Source: Candidatus Gastranaerophilales bacterium (GTDB taxonomy: Bacteria; Cyanobacteriota; Vampirovibrionia; Gastranaerophilales; Gastranaerophilaceae). Taken from it: 64,000 bases of DNA. A model generated the notes under the pieces. The model did not search any database. It worked only from the letters and a program-made list of their open reading frames with translations, and was not told where the DNA came from. Positions 17,367-26,445 of the stretch are shown piece after piece (position 1 is the first letter of the stretch; each line of letters starts with the position of its first letter). The stretch is from NCBI GenBank assembly GCA_944323255.1, contig CALURU010000002.1:62001-126000 (forward strand), given 5' to 3'. Position numbers and translations under genes: made by a program.

Positions 17367-17618
17367 ATGAAATTAATAAACAGACTCAAAATTTTTGAAC
17401 AGAAATACGTTTTTTTAAGGTGGGCTACAGGTGCCGAATACGGTAAAATAACATATGTCGGCGAGGATTATGTTGAATTCAACATAATTGATGTTGACAC
17501 AATGGAATACAGAGAGACAGTTATTATTAATTCAGCATTAATACTGGAAGCTATTTTCGGCGGTCCTGATATTGCAAGAATTGTTGCAGAAATCTCATCA
17601 ATGCTGTCTGATTCTTAA
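17367..17618 (+). CDS. Small conserved-looking protein, 83 aa
   Basis: Soluble 83-aa protein, not recognised. The first 50 residues alternate like a small beta-barrel (YGKITYVGEDYVEFNIID), with a helix before and after. Such a pattern is seen in Sm/SH3-like folds, but I see no diagnostic motif. SD-like GGTGAAGG lies 8 bases before the ATG, and it has its own promoter. It lies between the PilZ gene and comM. Confidence 0.7.
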   Translation: MKLINRLKIFEQKYVFLRWATGAEYGKITYVGEDYVEFNIIDVDTMEYRETVIINSALILEAIFGGPDIARIVAEISSMLSDS

Positions 17619-17658
17619 TACTTTATTTATCAAAATATATTATTTTCACATTTTGTAA

Positions 17659-17664
17659 TATAAT
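17659..17664 (+). promoter_or_regulatory. -10 box of comM (leaderless)
   Basis: Perfect TATAAT ends 6 bases before the comM ATG; no SD precedes the start. The -35 is weak. Confidence 0.55.
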
Positions 17665-17670
17665 ACTTAT

Positions 17671-19188
17671 ATGGTAACAAAAGCTATTACGGCAACTACA
17701 ATAGGGATAAATTCCTGCAAAATAGAAGTGGAAGTTGATGTCGCAAATTCTTTACCAGGCATGAGTATTGTCGGACTTCCGGACAGTGCTGTCAGTGAAG
17801 CCAGAGAAAGAGTGCATTCGGCTATCAAAAATTCAGGTTTTTCTTTTCCTTTAGGCAAAGTTATTGTTAATCTTGCGCCTGCAGATATAAGAAAAGAAGG
17901 AACAAATTTTGATTTACCTATAGCAGTCGGAATACTAAAAGAACAAGGTATAGATATTCCGGATGACAATTCTACAGCTTTTTTAGGAGAATTGTCACTG
18001 GATGGTTCTGTCAGAAAAGTTAACGGAATTTTACCTCTCGTAAGCGGTCTCAAGGATTCCGGGATTACAACAGTTTTTGTTCCAGCGGAAAATGCGAAAG
18101 AAGCTGCTCTTGTACAGAATATAAAAGTTTACGGAGTAAAACACTTAGTTGATGTAGTCAGCCATTTTTCTGAAACTCCGATACAACAGACAATAATTGA
18201 TATAAACAAATATCTAAAAGAAAATTCAGAAACAGACTATATTTATGATTTTAAAGATGTCAAAGGTCAGCAGAAAGCAAAAAAAGCTTTAGAAATAGCA
18301 GCTGCTGGCGGTCATAATGTACTTATGTCAGGCTCACCGGGTTCAGGTAAAACAATGATGGCAAAATGTCTTGCTTCAATTTTACCGCCGCTTCAGCTGA
18401 AAGAAGCATTTGAACTTACTAAAATATACAGTATTTGCGGACTTTTACCGCAAGATAAACCGCTTATGACGCAAAGACCATTCAGAGCAATTCATCATAC
18501 AGCTTCACCAAACGGGATAATAGGCGGGGGTTCAAACCCGAAACCGGGAGAGATTACACTTGCTCATAGAGGAGTATTGTTTTTAGACGAAATGATAGAA
18601 TTTCCACGTCAGGTATTGGAAGTTTTAAGGCAGCCGCTGGAGGATGGAGAAGTAGTAATTTCCAGAGCTAAAACCTCTATCAAATATCCTGCCCAATTTA
18701 TTCTTGTAGGGGCAATGAATCCGTGCCCTTGCGGATATTTAGGAGATAAAGAAAAACAGTGTACATGTGCTGAATATCAAATTCAGAGATATCGCTCAAA
18801 ACTTTCAGGTCCGCTTCTTGATAGAATCGATTTGATAATTAATGTACCAAGACTTACTACGGATGAACTTATTAACACAAAAACAGAAGCAGAGCCTTCT
18901 GCAAAAATTCGAGAACGAGTCATCAGAGCAAGAGAAATTCAAGCCGACAGATATGCAAAAGAAGGGATTTATACTAATGCCGAATTAAATGCAAAACAGA
19001 TTAAAGTTTTTTGCAAAACTGATGAAAAAACTTCTGATTTTCTAAAACTTGCTGCGCAAAAATTCCAACTTTCAGGAAGAAAATATTCAAGAATATTAAA
19101 ATTAGCAAGAACAATTGCAGATTTAAACAGCAAAGAAAATATAACCCTTGAGCATGTAACTCAAGCATTACAATATAGAGAAGGTTAA
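17671..19188 (+). CDS. comM: ComM/YifB family Mg-chelatase-like AAA+ protein
   Basis: 505-aa AAA+ protein of the ComM (YifB) family, a helicase that promotes branch migration during natural transformation. The N-terminal S5-like/LonC-like domain (residues 1-170) contains GLPDSAVSEARERV. The Mg-chelatase AAA domain has Walker A GSPGSGKTMM, Walker B LFLDEM, and the family segments RPFRAIHHTASP and GAMNPCPCGYLGD. The C-terminal helical domain contains GRKYSRILKLARTIADL. Full length. No other competence operon is adjacent; an HhH protein lies at 59173. Confidence 0.95.
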   Translation: MVTKAITATTIGINSCKIEVEVDVANSLPGMSIVGLPDSAVSEARERVHSAIKNSGFSFPLGKVIVNLAPADIRKEGTNFDLPIAVGILKEQGIDIPDDNSTAFLGELSLDGSVRKVNGILPLVSGLKDSGITTVFVPAENAKEAALVQNIKVYGVKHLVDVVSHFSETPIQQTIIDINKYLKENSETDYIYDFKDVKGQQKAKKALEIAAAGGHNVLMSGSPGSGKTMMAKCLASILPPLQLKEAFELTKIYSICGLLPQDKPLMTQRPFRAIHHTASPNGIIGGGSNPKPGEITLAHRGVLFLDEMIEFPRQVLEVLRQPLEDGEVVISRAKTSIKYPAQFILVGAMNPCPCGYLGDKEKQCTCAEYQIQRYRSKLSGPLLDRIDLIINVPRLTTDELINTKTEAEPSAKIRERVIRAREIQADRYAKEGIYTNAELNAKQIKVFCKTDEKTSDFLKLAAQKFQLSGRKYSRILKLARTIADLNSKENITLEHVTQALQYREG

Positions 19189-19228
19189 TCAAATTGTAAA
19201 CTTTGATTAAAATTTTTGTGTAAAGGTG

Positions 19229-19257
19229 TTCACAAATTCGTCCAAAATGTGTATTAT
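19229..19257 (+). promoter_or_regulatory. Promoter of the acyltransferase gene (leaderless)
   Basis: TTCACA (19229-19234), 17-bp spacer, TATTAT (19252-19257), then 7 bases to the ATG at 19265. An upstream in-frame ATG at 19226 lies before the promoter and is therefore unlikely to be used. Confidence 0.65.
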
Positions 19258-19264
19258 AGATAAT

Positions 19265-20086
19265 ATGTTTATAAACTTAGAGGATTTATATTCGGAAGTA
19301 CCGCCGACAAAGTTAAGGAACATTGATGAAAAGTTTCGCCCGGCGCAGACTTCACCATTTTGGTTGTGGGTAGCTGACAGATTTTTCTATGGGATGCTGG
19401 AAAACAGATTTTACGCATTTCGCTACAAAGGTGCTGAAAATTTTTATTTGAGAGATACAAATGTTCCAATAATTCTCTTTGCTCCGCATAGCAACTGGTG
19501 GGACGGTATTGTTGGATATAATATCTGTAACAGAATCTTTAAAAAAGAGATTCGTCTGATGGTAGAAGAGCTTAACCGTTTTCCTCTTCTTAGAAGAGGC
19601 GGAGCTTTTAATGTTAATAAAAAGTCTCCTCAGGCATCAATGGAAGCTATAAAATATTCTGTTAATGTACTGGGCGATTTAAATAACATTCTCTATTTAT
19701 TTCCGCAGGGAATTATAAAACCGCCTAACTACCGACCTATTGAACTTCAATCAGGTTTAACCTATATTGCGGAAAAAGCCGCTAAGAAATATGGTAAAGT
19801 TCATCTCATGCCGGTTGCTGTTAATTACATGTTCCTTCGGGACAACAGGCCGGAGGTTTTGGTTGAGATGGGTAGAGTTATTGAACTTACAAGCGATAAG
19901 CCTGACAGAAAAGAATACACACATTTCCTCGGAAAGACTCTGGAAGAGCTTTGTGATAAACAATTTAATGATATTAGCCATGGGCATTTTAGAGGGTATG
20001 AAACACTGTTCCAAAGAAAATTAAAATGGTACAGAAGAATTGAGCAAAGACTAAAAAAAATTGAAGTTAAAGGCTCGGGTGTTTAA
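19265..20086 (+). CDS. PlsC-like acyltransferase
   Basis: 273-aa membrane-associated acyltransferase of the PlsC (1-acyl-glycerol-3-phosphate acyltransferase) superfamily. The catalytic HX4D box is HSNWWD (residues 75-80). The substrate-binding block is FPQGIIKPPNYRP, where FPEG(T) is usual, so the acceptor may not be a standard lysophosphatidate. The start is placed at 19265 by the promoter; no SD is present. Its stop overlaps the convergent gene at 20083 by 4 bases. Confidence 0.82.
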   Translation: MFINLEDLYSEVPPTKLRNIDEKFRPAQTSPFWLWVADRFFYGMLENRFYAFRYKGAENFYLRDTNVPIILFAPHSNWWDGIVGYNICNRIFKKEIRLMVEELNRFPLLRRGGAFNVNKKSPQASMEAIKYSVNVLGDLNNILYLFPQGIIKPPNYRPIELQSGLTYIAEKAAKKYGKVHLMPVAVNYMFLRDNRPEVLVEMGRVIELTSDKPDRKEYTHFLGKTLEELCDKQFNDISHGHFRGYETLFQRKLKWYRRIEQRLKKIEVKGSGV

Positions 20087-20790
20087 ATTTTATAATCTAT
20101 ACCGTGTATTCTAAACAGATCATTAAATCTGTCTTTGTCATACACAATATCATCTTTGTTAAGCTTCATATCAAAACCAATTTTGAAGGGGAATAATTTT
20201 TGCTCCTCTGATTTCAGTACTTTAATTTTTTGTAAATATTCATCAGCTAATTTGGAAGTCAAACGGCATAAATTACGAAGCTCTGCACTCGTCTCTGCTA
20301 GCTTAACTCTACCTATTAAAAACTTTGCTTTTTGAGCAAGCTCCTCATATCTTGTATCTTGTGATATTGTATCAAGAGTCAAATCCATATGCATGAATTT
20401 TTTAATATCAGGTCGGAAGCCATATTTTGCGTGAAAATTTATTGCAGTTTCACGAGAATATAAGCCCATAGAATCCAAATGATTCTCAAACATTTCCATG
20501 ATGCTCACAAGCCTCATAAGTTCACCAATACGAAATTTCCCTCGAAACGGGAAATTCGTTGTAATATCAAAATCAAACATTCTCTTCTCTTCCGGATACA
20601 TCCCGAAACTGTCCGTACCTAAAATTGCACCACTTTTTGCTGATAATGTTGTCAGATAATAATCATCTTTCTGATGCGAAACTTTTGCGCAAATTTCACC
20701 CAATTCTTTTTTGTTTATGGACAAAGAACAAAGTTTCAAATTAGAAAAATTTTTCCATACAGGTTTTGATAAGAAATTTACGTTTGCCAT
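20083..20790 (-). CDS. Hypothetical protein with possible GNAT-like segment
   Basis: 235-aa soluble protein, not firmly recognised. Residues about 60-125 resemble a GNAT acetyltransferase: a basic segment (FRGKFRIGELMRLVS) followed by RETAINFHAKYGFRPD, similar to the A-x-x-FY-x-K-x-GF motif of that fold. The C-terminal third is helical and charged. It runs convergent to the acyltransferase, overlapping it by 4 bases. No SD is visible before the ATG. Confidence 0.65.
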   Translation of the reverse strand: MANVNFLSKPVWKNFSNLKLCSLSINKKELGEICAKVSHQKDDYYLTTLSAKSGAILGTDSFGMYPEEKRMFDFDITTNFPFRGKFRIGELMRLVSIMEMFENHLDSMGLYSRETAINFHAKYGFRPDIKKFMHMDLTLDTISQDTRYEELAQKAKFLIGRVKLAETSAELRNLCRLTSKLADEYLQKIKVLKSEEQKLFPFKIGFDMKLNKDDIVYDKDRFNDLFRIHGIDYKI

Positions 20791-20826
20791 ACGAAATAAA
20801 AACCGGTAAAAATTATTTTTGTTATA

Positions 20827-22413
20827 TTACAATTCTCTTAATCTGGCAGATACAGAACTTATCTCTTTTTCCCAGGAAATACAATCCTCTTGCTTAAATA
20901 TTTCCACACTTTTGTACCACGGGGTTTCTTTTGTATCCCTAAACCATCTCCAATCACTTGCATAAGGAAGCATTAGAAAAGTCCTTACACCAAGAGCTCC
21001 CGCAAGATGCGCAACAGAAGTATCAACTGTCACTACAACATCCATAGCCTTTAGAGCGGAAGCTGTGTCAGAGAAGCTCTTAAAATCTTTTGCAAGATTA
21101 ATCATCTGTGAATATCTTTCATTACCGTTCAGAGTATCATCTACCTGAAAAGAATATATTTGAATATTATCCAGATTAAGCATTTCTTCAAAAAATCTTA
21201 TATTAATCGTCCTGTTAATCATGGTTCTTATACCGGCACTTCCTGCTTCCCAGCAAAAACCAACCTTCGGCTTTGAACTTTCGATTTTTGCTGTTTCTAC
21301 TTTTAGATAACCTTCCGCAAACGGAATGTTATCAAAATCCATATTCAGAACGTATGCCAAATCAGTTATAAAAACTGTTTGTTTTTCAGGATTTAACTCT
21401 TCATGAGGAATAAAATCAACCCCTGCATAATTTTTTGAAAAAAGTTCTCTCAAGCTCTCACGACAGCCGACAGTAATTTTTTTATCTTTCAGAAACGGTA
21501 TGTATCTTACAAACATAATGTGGTCTCCATAACCTTGATCGCAGATTATGTTTATTTCATTTTCTAATTCATCTCCAGCCTTCCAAAAATTGTTTGATAA
21601 ATCTTTAAACTTGGATTTATCCCGCCTGAAAAATAAATCGTATCCTTCCTTGAATTTCTTTTGTGTCAGATAGCACATACCTAGAGAAGTTATGGTATTG
21701 ATATCATTTGGGAATCTCTCAAGCATTATTTTATAATGTTTTTCTGCCTCATCAAATTCCCCGAGTTTCTGACAGCTTACCGCAATATTATAATCAGCCT
21801 CTTTGTTCCCGAGCTCCGCAGCAATTTGGTAACACTCTTTTGCCTGTTTATCATTACAATAAATAAGTTCTTTCAAAAAGCCCAGATGAAACCAAAGAGA
21901 CGCTGCCTCCTGATTCTTCTTCAAAGCATCTACACAAAGCTTTTCAGCCTCAATCAGTTTTCCGGAATGCGTAAGTGATTTTACCTTATTTGCAATAGCT
22001 CTAACATCTTCCGGATAAAGCTCATACATTTTATCCGAATACTCTACAGCTTTTTTATAACTGTGAATTTCAAACAAACTCATAATAAGTTTATTATAAA
22101 TATCTGGATTTTCTCCCATAGTTACAGCTTTTTCAAGAGCATTTGCCGATTCCAGATAATCCCCTCTTTCAAACTCTGCAAACCCGAGAGCCGAAGCCGT
22201 ACCGAAGGTCTCATTATTTTCGCATGCTCTTTTTAAAACCTCACACGCTTTATCATAATCTCCGATATTTACATAAAAAAGCCCAAAAACGGATAGTAAA
22301 TTCCCATCATCAGGATTTTTTTTAAGTAAATTTTCGTAAATTTCTTTTGCTTCCTCTATCTTCCCGCTCTGAGTCAATGCTATAGCTTTTTGTACAAGCT
22401 CAATATCTATCAT
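20827..22413 (-). CDS. TPR protein with glycosyltransferase-like C-terminal domain
   Basis: 528-aa protein. Residues about 1-270 are tandem tetratricopeptide repeats (such as KNPDDGNLLSVFGLFYVNIG and NIAVSCQKLGEFDEAEKHY). The C-terminal half resembles GT-B glycosyltransferases (OGT/family 9-like): INIICDQGYGDHIMFVRY, then VDTSVAHLAGALGVRTFLML, the nucleotide-sugar site. It may add a sugar to proteins; with flagellins in the genome, filament glycosylation is a reasonable guess but not shown. The start at 22413 (ATGATAG) overlaps the stop of yggT by 4 bases; a longer start at 22440 would run deep into yggT. Confidence 0.85.
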   Translation of the reverse strand: MIDIELVQKAIALTQSGKIEEAKEIYENLLKKNPDDGNLLSVFGLFYVNIGDYDKACEVLKRACENNETFGTASALGFAEFERGDYLESANALEKAVTMGENPDIYNKLIMSLFEIHSYKKAVEYSDKMYELYPEDVRAIANKVKSLTHSGKLIEAEKLCVDALKKNQEAASLWFHLGFLKELIYCNDKQAKECYQIAAELGNKEADYNIAVSCQKLGEFDEAEKHYKIMLERFPNDINTITSLGMCYLTQKKFKEGYDLFFRRDKSKFKDLSNNFWKAGDELENEINIICDQGYGDHIMFVRYIPFLKDKKITVGCRESLRELFSKNYAGVDFIPHEELNPEKQTVFITDLAYVLNMDFDNIPFAEGYLKVETAKIESSKPKVGFCWEAGSAGIRTMINRTINIRFFEEMLNLDNIQIYSFQVDDTLNGNERYSQMINLAKDFKSFSDTASALKAMDVVVTVDTSVAHLAGALGVRTFLMLPYASDWRWFRDTKETPWYKSVEIFKQEDCISWEKEISSVSARLREL

Positions 22414-22673
22414 AAGCCAAGTCCCTGCAAAAATCCACAAACAACACCCTGAAGAACCATTAGCAAAATAATAGCAAGAATCGGAGAAATATCAAGCATT
22501 CCGATTGGAGGAATCACATTTCTGAATATATTCAAAAACGGATCCGTAATTGAGCGCAAGCCGTAGAATGGCTGCTGCTGCCAGTCTATACTCGGAATCC
22601 AGGTTAAAAAGATTCTTATAATTAATAACAAATAGTAAAAATAAAATAATTTAGCTACTATAAATGATATCAT
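22410..22673 (-). CDS. YggT family membrane protein
   Basis: 87-aa protein with two membrane helices flanking the signature FLTWIPSIDWQQQPFYGL and ITDPFLNIFRNVIPPIGMLD of the YggT family. In cyanobacteria and plastids the family (CCB3/YlmG) acts in membrane-protein or nucleoid organisation; its role here is unknown. SD AAGGAG before the ATG. Coupled to the TPR gene by a 4-base overlap. Confidence 0.9.
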   Translation of the reverse strand: MISFIVAKLFYFYYLLLIIRIFLTWIPSIDWQQQPFYGLRSITDPFLNIFRNVIPPIGMLDISPILAIILLMVLQGVVCGFLQGLGL

Positions 22674-22778
22674 TTTATCTCCTTGTCAAAGTTGAAGAGT
22701 TGATAAGTTGAGCAGTTGAATAGTTGTTATACTAATTTCTGTGAGTATAAGCAGATCTATTGAACTTTTCGGCTTTCC

Positions 22779-23579
22779 CTACAACTGTGAATTTTTTCTT
22801 GTCTGAGCACATTCACAATTATTATTTTCAGCAGGAATCTTTTCTATCATAGTAAATAAAAGCTTTTTCAAATTATCCAGATTATTATTAAATACCTGTA
22901 TAACTTCGTGGTGAGAAACTGGCGGAACATCACCGACAAGACCTGCATCATAATCTGTTATTAAAGAAATATTCAACGGACACATATCCATTTCCTTAAC
23001 GAGATAAGCTTCCGGGAATGCTGTCATATTAATAACTTCCCAACCCTGAGAGGTGAAAAATTTTGATTCAGCCTTTGTTGAGAATCTCGGACCGTTAATA
23101 ACAACAACCGTTCCCGTTTCATGAACCTTTATACCGAGCTCTTTTGCAGTATCAATTGCTAATTTTCTGAGTTCAGGGCAATATGTTTCAGCCGCAGACG
23201 GGTGAGTTACAATAGGACCTTCAAAGAAAGTAGTCTTTCTGCCGTCTGTCCAGTCTACAAACTGATCGCAAACAACAAAATGTCCCGGTTCAACATGCTT
23301 TTGGAGACTTCCCGCAGCACATGGAGAAATAACTCTTTTGCAGCCTACCTCTTTCATAGCCCAAACATTCGCTCTGTAGTTAATTAAATGAGGAAGTATG
23401 GTATGGCTTCTACCATGACGCGGCATAAATGCTACATTATGAGAGCCGATTTTTCCTATAAACAAACTGTCGGACGGCATACCGTAAGGTGTTTCTACTT
23501 TTACTTCTTTTATATCATCTAAAAACTTATAAAAACCTGAACCGCCAAATACGCCAATATCTGCTAATTTTTCCATCAT
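22779..23579 (-). CDS. mtnP: S-methyl-5'-thioadenosine phosphorylase
   Basis: 266-aa trimeric purine phosphorylase that splits methylthioadenosine into adenine and methylthioribose-1-phosphate in methionine salvage. Motifs: IGVFGGSGFY at the N-terminus (phosphate loop), PRHGRSHTILPHLINYRAN, VISPCAAGSLQ, and NMTAFPEAYLVKEMDMC with the Met that contacts the ribose. The C-terminus has a short Cys-rich tail. Two adjacent ATGs are possible; the SD AAGGGAT fits either. No salvage partner gene is adjacent. Confidence 0.93.
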   Translation of the reverse strand: MMEKLADIGVFGGSGFYKFLDDIKEVKVETPYGMPSDSLFIGKIGSHNVAFMPRHGRSHTILPHLINYRANVWAMKEVGCKRVISPCAAGSLQKHVEPGHFVVCDQFVDWTDGRKTTFFEGPIVTHPSAAETYCPELRKLAIDTAKELGIKVHETGTVVVINGPRFSTKAESKFFTSQGWEVINMTAFPEAYLVKEMDMCPLNISLITDYDAGLVGDVPPVSHHEVIQVFNNNLDNLKKLLFTMIEKIPAENNNCECAQTRKNSQL

Positions 23580-23691
23580 TTAATCCCTTTCATTATTATT
23601 TTTTCTATAGAAAAATTGTAACATAAATGGTTCGTTTATAAAATAAGCAGAGTACAAATTTCTGTAAAATTGGCGATACTAAGAACAAAAT

Positions 23692-23841
23692 CTATAGCAG
23701 CAAATAGTTATTTTGAGTATTTGTAATATATGTTTTTTTATAACTTTTAGGCACCTCTATGCAAATATACTCTGTCTTTTTTTTCAAACCACAGAGCCCG
23801 ATTACAGAGTCATGTTTAAAAAAATTCTTGATAAATTCCAT
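23692..23841 (-). CDS. Small protein, 49 aa
   Basis: A 49-codon frame with a good SD (GAAAGGA, 8 bases before the ATG) in an otherwise empty 440-base gap. The product starts MEFIKNFFKHDS, has a short hydrophobic VIGLCGL, a basic middle, and ends NTQNNYLLL. The hydrophobicity pattern and SD argue for a real gene; I do not know the family. The remaining gap up to 24021 holds only AT-rich sequence and the SD of the next gene. Confidence 0.5.
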   Translation of the reverse strand: MEFIKNFFKHDSVIGLCGLKKKTEYICIEVPKSYKKTYITNTQNNYLLL

Positions 23842-24021
23842 ATTTAAATCCTTTCTTAGTTGTGGTATAATGACACTACTTGTTTAATAAGGTTTTTGAA
23901 TATGTCAAGATAAGGAGTTAATTAAGTAAAATTGTTAGTGTTTGTCCTATAATATAGACTTAAACATTTAGTTTTTTGACAAATACGGGTAGAAAATAAA
24001 TTTGAAAGAAAGGTTAAAAAT

Positions 24022-24225
24022 ATGGCAAAAGTAACAAAAGAAATGGGAATTATGGATATCGTTCAACAACATCCGGAAGCAATTGCAGTTTTCCAAAAGT
24101 ATGGAATGGGATGCATAGGGTGTGCCGCAGCACATTTTGAAAACTTAGAAGCAGGGGCTAAAGTTCACGGCTTCAATCCTGATGAAATGGTTGCAGAAAT
24201 CAACTCAATTATTGGTGAAGAATAA
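24022..24225 (+). CDS. DUF1858 domain protein
   Basis: 67-aa protein that is essentially one DUF1858 domain: KEMGIMDIVQQHPEAIAVF, then a CIGC pair in YGMGCIGCAAAHFENLE. The family is found with hybrid-cluster proteins and as the N-terminal domain of ScdA-like iron-sulfur repair proteins, where the Cys pair is thought to be redox-active. SD AAAGG before the ATG. It precedes the NfeD-SPFH pair by 26 bases and may be co-transcribed. Confidence 0.88.
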   Translation: MAKVTKEMGIMDIVQQHPEAIAVFQKYGMGCIGCAAAHFENLEAGAKVHGFNPDEMVAEINSIIGEE

Positions 24226-24251
24226 ATTTTTGAATATAGGAGGGTTGCAGT

Positions 24252-24674
24252 ATGTTAGTCTGGCAGTTTTTGTGCATAGTAGGTGTAGCATTTGTTATAC
24301 TGGAAATATTTACACCAAGCATGTTCTTTCTGAATTTTGCACTTGCTGCATTTCTGACTGCTGCATTTTCTCTTATTATTTTGAATAAGTTTTATTTGGT
24401 TTTAATATTTTTTGTACTTTCATTTTTGTCGTTTGTATTTCTACGCCCGATACTGCTCAGAAAAAATTCCAAAGAAACAGAAACAGGCGTTGAAGGTAAA
24501 TACATCGGAAAAATTGCCAAAACTGCATCTAACATAACTTCTTCGGAAGGTGTAATTAACATTTACGGAGAACGCTGGGATGCAAGATGTGCAGAAGGAC
24601 TTACAATACCTGAAGGGACAGAAGTCAGAATAATAAAAAATGATGGTTTAATAATGTTTGTAGAGAATTTATAA
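24252..24674 (+). CDS. NfeD family membrane protein
   Basis: 140-aa short NfeD protein: two to three N-terminal membrane helices (residues 3-70), then an OB-fold domain containing GKIAKTASNITSSEGVINI and GERWDARCAEG, typical of NfeDb. It works with the adjacent SPFH/stomatin protein in membrane-domain organisation. SD AGGAGGG is before the ATG. The next gene follows after 15 bases. Confidence 0.9.
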   Translation: MLVWQFLCIVGVAFVILEIFTPSMFFLNFALAAFLTAAFSLIILNKFYLVLIFFVLSFLSFVFLRPILLRKNSKETETGVEGKYIGKIAKTASNITSSEGVINIYGERWDARCAEGLTIPEGTEVRIIKNDGLIMFVENL

Positions 24675-24689
24675 TTATAGGAGAGTTTT

Positions 24690-25664
24690 ATGTTTTTATT
24701 ATCAGTAATTTTAATTGTATTAGCTCTAATTTTTGTCGTAAAAGGCGTTATTATTGTGCAACAAGCAGAAGTCGTAATTGTAGAACGTCTGGGTAAATTT
24801 GACAGAGTATTACAATCCGGGTTTAATTTTATTATTCCTATAATAGAAGCTCCCCGTGCAATTGATTGGAAAGTTACTCAAAGAGGTTTTGACGGAAATA
24901 CGTATTCAATTATTCAAAAGAGAACAAAAATCGATTTGAGAGAAGCTGTTTATGATTTTCCAAGACAAAATGTAATTACTAAAGATAATGTTTCTATCAG
25001 CATAAATGCTCTTTTATATTTCCAGATTATTGATCCGAAATCAGCAGTTTATGAGATTCAAAACCTTCCTGATGCAATAGAGAAATTAACTCAAACAAAC
25101 TTGAGAAACCTCGTAGGTCAGCTTGATTTAGATGAGAGTTTGGTATCCCGTGATAAAATAAACCACGAACTTAGAGCAATTCTGGATGATGCTACTAACA
25201 AGTGGGGTGTAAAAGTTAACAGAGTTGAATTACAGGATATTATTCCGCCTGCCGATATTCAATCTGCAATGGAAAAACAAATGAAGGCAGAAAGAGACAG
25301 ACGTGCTGCAATTCTTGAAGCAGAAGGGTTGAAAAAGTCAGCTGTATTAAAAGCAGAAGGGGAAAAAGAAGCTGCAATTAACAGAGCAGAGGGTGAAAAA
25401 CAGGCAAATATATTAAGAGCAGAAGGTGTCGCACAGGCAAGAATTCTTGAAGCAGATGGTGAAAAAGAAGCTATTCAAAGAATTATAGCAGCGCTTGCAG
25501 ACAAAGGACAGCCGGATAAATACCTTATTGCTATGAAATATCTGGAAACAATGAAAAGCATAACAAGCGGTCAAGACAACAAGATTGTTTATATGCCATA
25601 TGAAGCAACCGGCATACTAAGCTCTGTTGACGGTATCAAGCAAATGTTCGGAGATAAAAAATAA
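24690..25664 (+). CDS. SPFH/band 7 (stomatin-like) protein
   Basis: 324-aa QmcA/stomatin-type protein: N-terminal membrane anchor (about 1-25), then the SPFH domain starting VVIVERLGKFDRVLQSGFN. A coiled coil follows with repeated AEGEKEAAI/AEGEKQANI units (residues 205-260) that drive oligomerisation. It forms the usual pair with NfeD. SD AGGAG lies 7 bases before the ATG. Full length. Confidence 0.94.
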   Translation: MFLLSVILIVLALIFVVKGVIIVQQAEVVIVERLGKFDRVLQSGFNFIIPIIEAPRAIDWKVTQRGFDGNTYSIIQKRTKIDLREAVYDFPRQNVITKDNVSISINALLYFQIIDPKSAVYEIQNLPDAIEKLTQTNLRNLVGQLDLDESLVSRDKINHELRAILDDATNKWGVKVNRVELQDIIPPADIQSAMEKQMKAERDRRAAILEAEGLKKSAVLKAEGEKEAAINRAEGEKQANILRAEGVAQARILEADGEKEAIQRIIAALADKGQPDKYLIAMKYLETMKSITSGQDNKIVYMPYEATGILSSVDGIKQMFGDKK

Positions 25665-25715
25665 TATTTTCCGGTTTTATGGTAATATATAAATAACAAA
25701 GAAAGGATATAGAAT

Positions 25716-26066
25716 ATGAAAAAAGGTTTATTGTTGTTATTACTTGCAGCTATAGCAATTCCTGCATTTGCTTACAACTATGATACAAAAGTTCCGGTTC
25801 CTGGAAAAACTCTTGCAGACGGCAAACTTCAAACAGAAATGCTATTTCCTGTTTATGCTTACGGTTTAAGAATAGCAGCTCCTGACTGTCAGGATTTTGC
25901 AATAACAAATACAGAAATCACAAAACCTAAAAATAATGGCGTTTGGGAAGAAATTTGGACATTAAAAGCTTGCACAAGAACAGCAAGAATTCCTATTAAA
26001 TTTTCTACAACCGAAGAAGGAACAGATTTTGCTATTGATCCTATGGGCGTAAAGGTTGCAAAATAG
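25716..26066 (+). CDS. Small secreted protein, 116 aa
   Basis: Signal peptide (residues 1-19, ending AIPAFA), leaving a mature protein of about 97 residues with two Cys (DCQDF and KACTRT) that could form a disulfide. Family not recognised; the mature part is mixed beta-strand and loop, with WEEIWTLKA in the middle. SD AAAGGATA before the ATG. It lies 50 bases after the SPFH gene and may be in the same transcript. Confidence 0.72.
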   Translation: MKKGLLLLLLAAIAIPAFAYNYDTKVPVPGKTLADGKLQTEMLFPVYAYGLRIAAPDCQDFAITNTEITKPKNNGVWEEIWTLKACTRTARIPIKFSTTEEGTDFAIDPMGVKVAK

Positions 26067-26072
26067 TAGATT

Positions 26073-26396
26073 ATGATTAAACCTGTAAATCCAAAAGTAA
26101 ATCAGCTGACACAACTTCGCAATAATGTTTTTTATTCTGTAATTGAAGGTAATTACAAGAAATATAAAACTGCGGCAAAAGAATGTGCAAAGTATACTTT
26201 TGAAAATTATGAACTTGCTAAAGAGACAAAAGCTCCGCAAATAAAAGCACCTTTGTTTTCTAAAATCGGGTTGAACATGATGAAAATTTGGTTTTTAAAC
26301 CTTTTCAGAAAAAAGACACCTGAAGAGAAAGCGCTTAGAAAAATGCACAAAGAAGAATCTTTACGGGCTTATGCAGATAAATTTATAGGGAAATAG
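26073..26396 (+). CDS. Hypothetical basic protein, 107 aa
   Basis: Helical, strongly basic protein (many Lys), with a short hydrophobic segment (IGLNMMKIWFLNLF) in the C-terminal half that could touch the membrane. It starts 6 bases after the secreted-protein gene without a clear SD, suggesting translational coupling. Not recognised. Confidence 0.62.
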   Translation: MIKPVNPKVNQLTQLRNNVFYSVIEGNYKKYKTAAKECAKYTFENYELAKETKAPQIKAPLFSKIGLNMMKIWFLNLFRKKTPEEKALRKMHKEESLRAYADKFIGK

Positions 26397-26403
26397 AGTG
26401 ATA

Positions 26404-26429
26404 GAAAGATGCAGAGATTTGCATCTTTC
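26404..26429 (+). promoter_or_regulatory. Perfect hairpin between the 107-aa gene and the phosphohexomutase gene
   Basis: GAAAGATGCA (26404-26413) pairs perfectly with TGCATCTTTC (26420-26429), loop of 6 bases. It ends 16 bases before the TTG start. It may act as a weak terminator or control mutase translation. Confidence 0.5.
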
Positions 26430-26445
26430 TTGTAAGGCGGTTATT

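Noticed and set aside
18525-18545. tRNA-like GGTTCAAACC string
   Set aside because: It lies within comM coding sequence and has no cloverleaf around it. No tRNA gene was found in the window.
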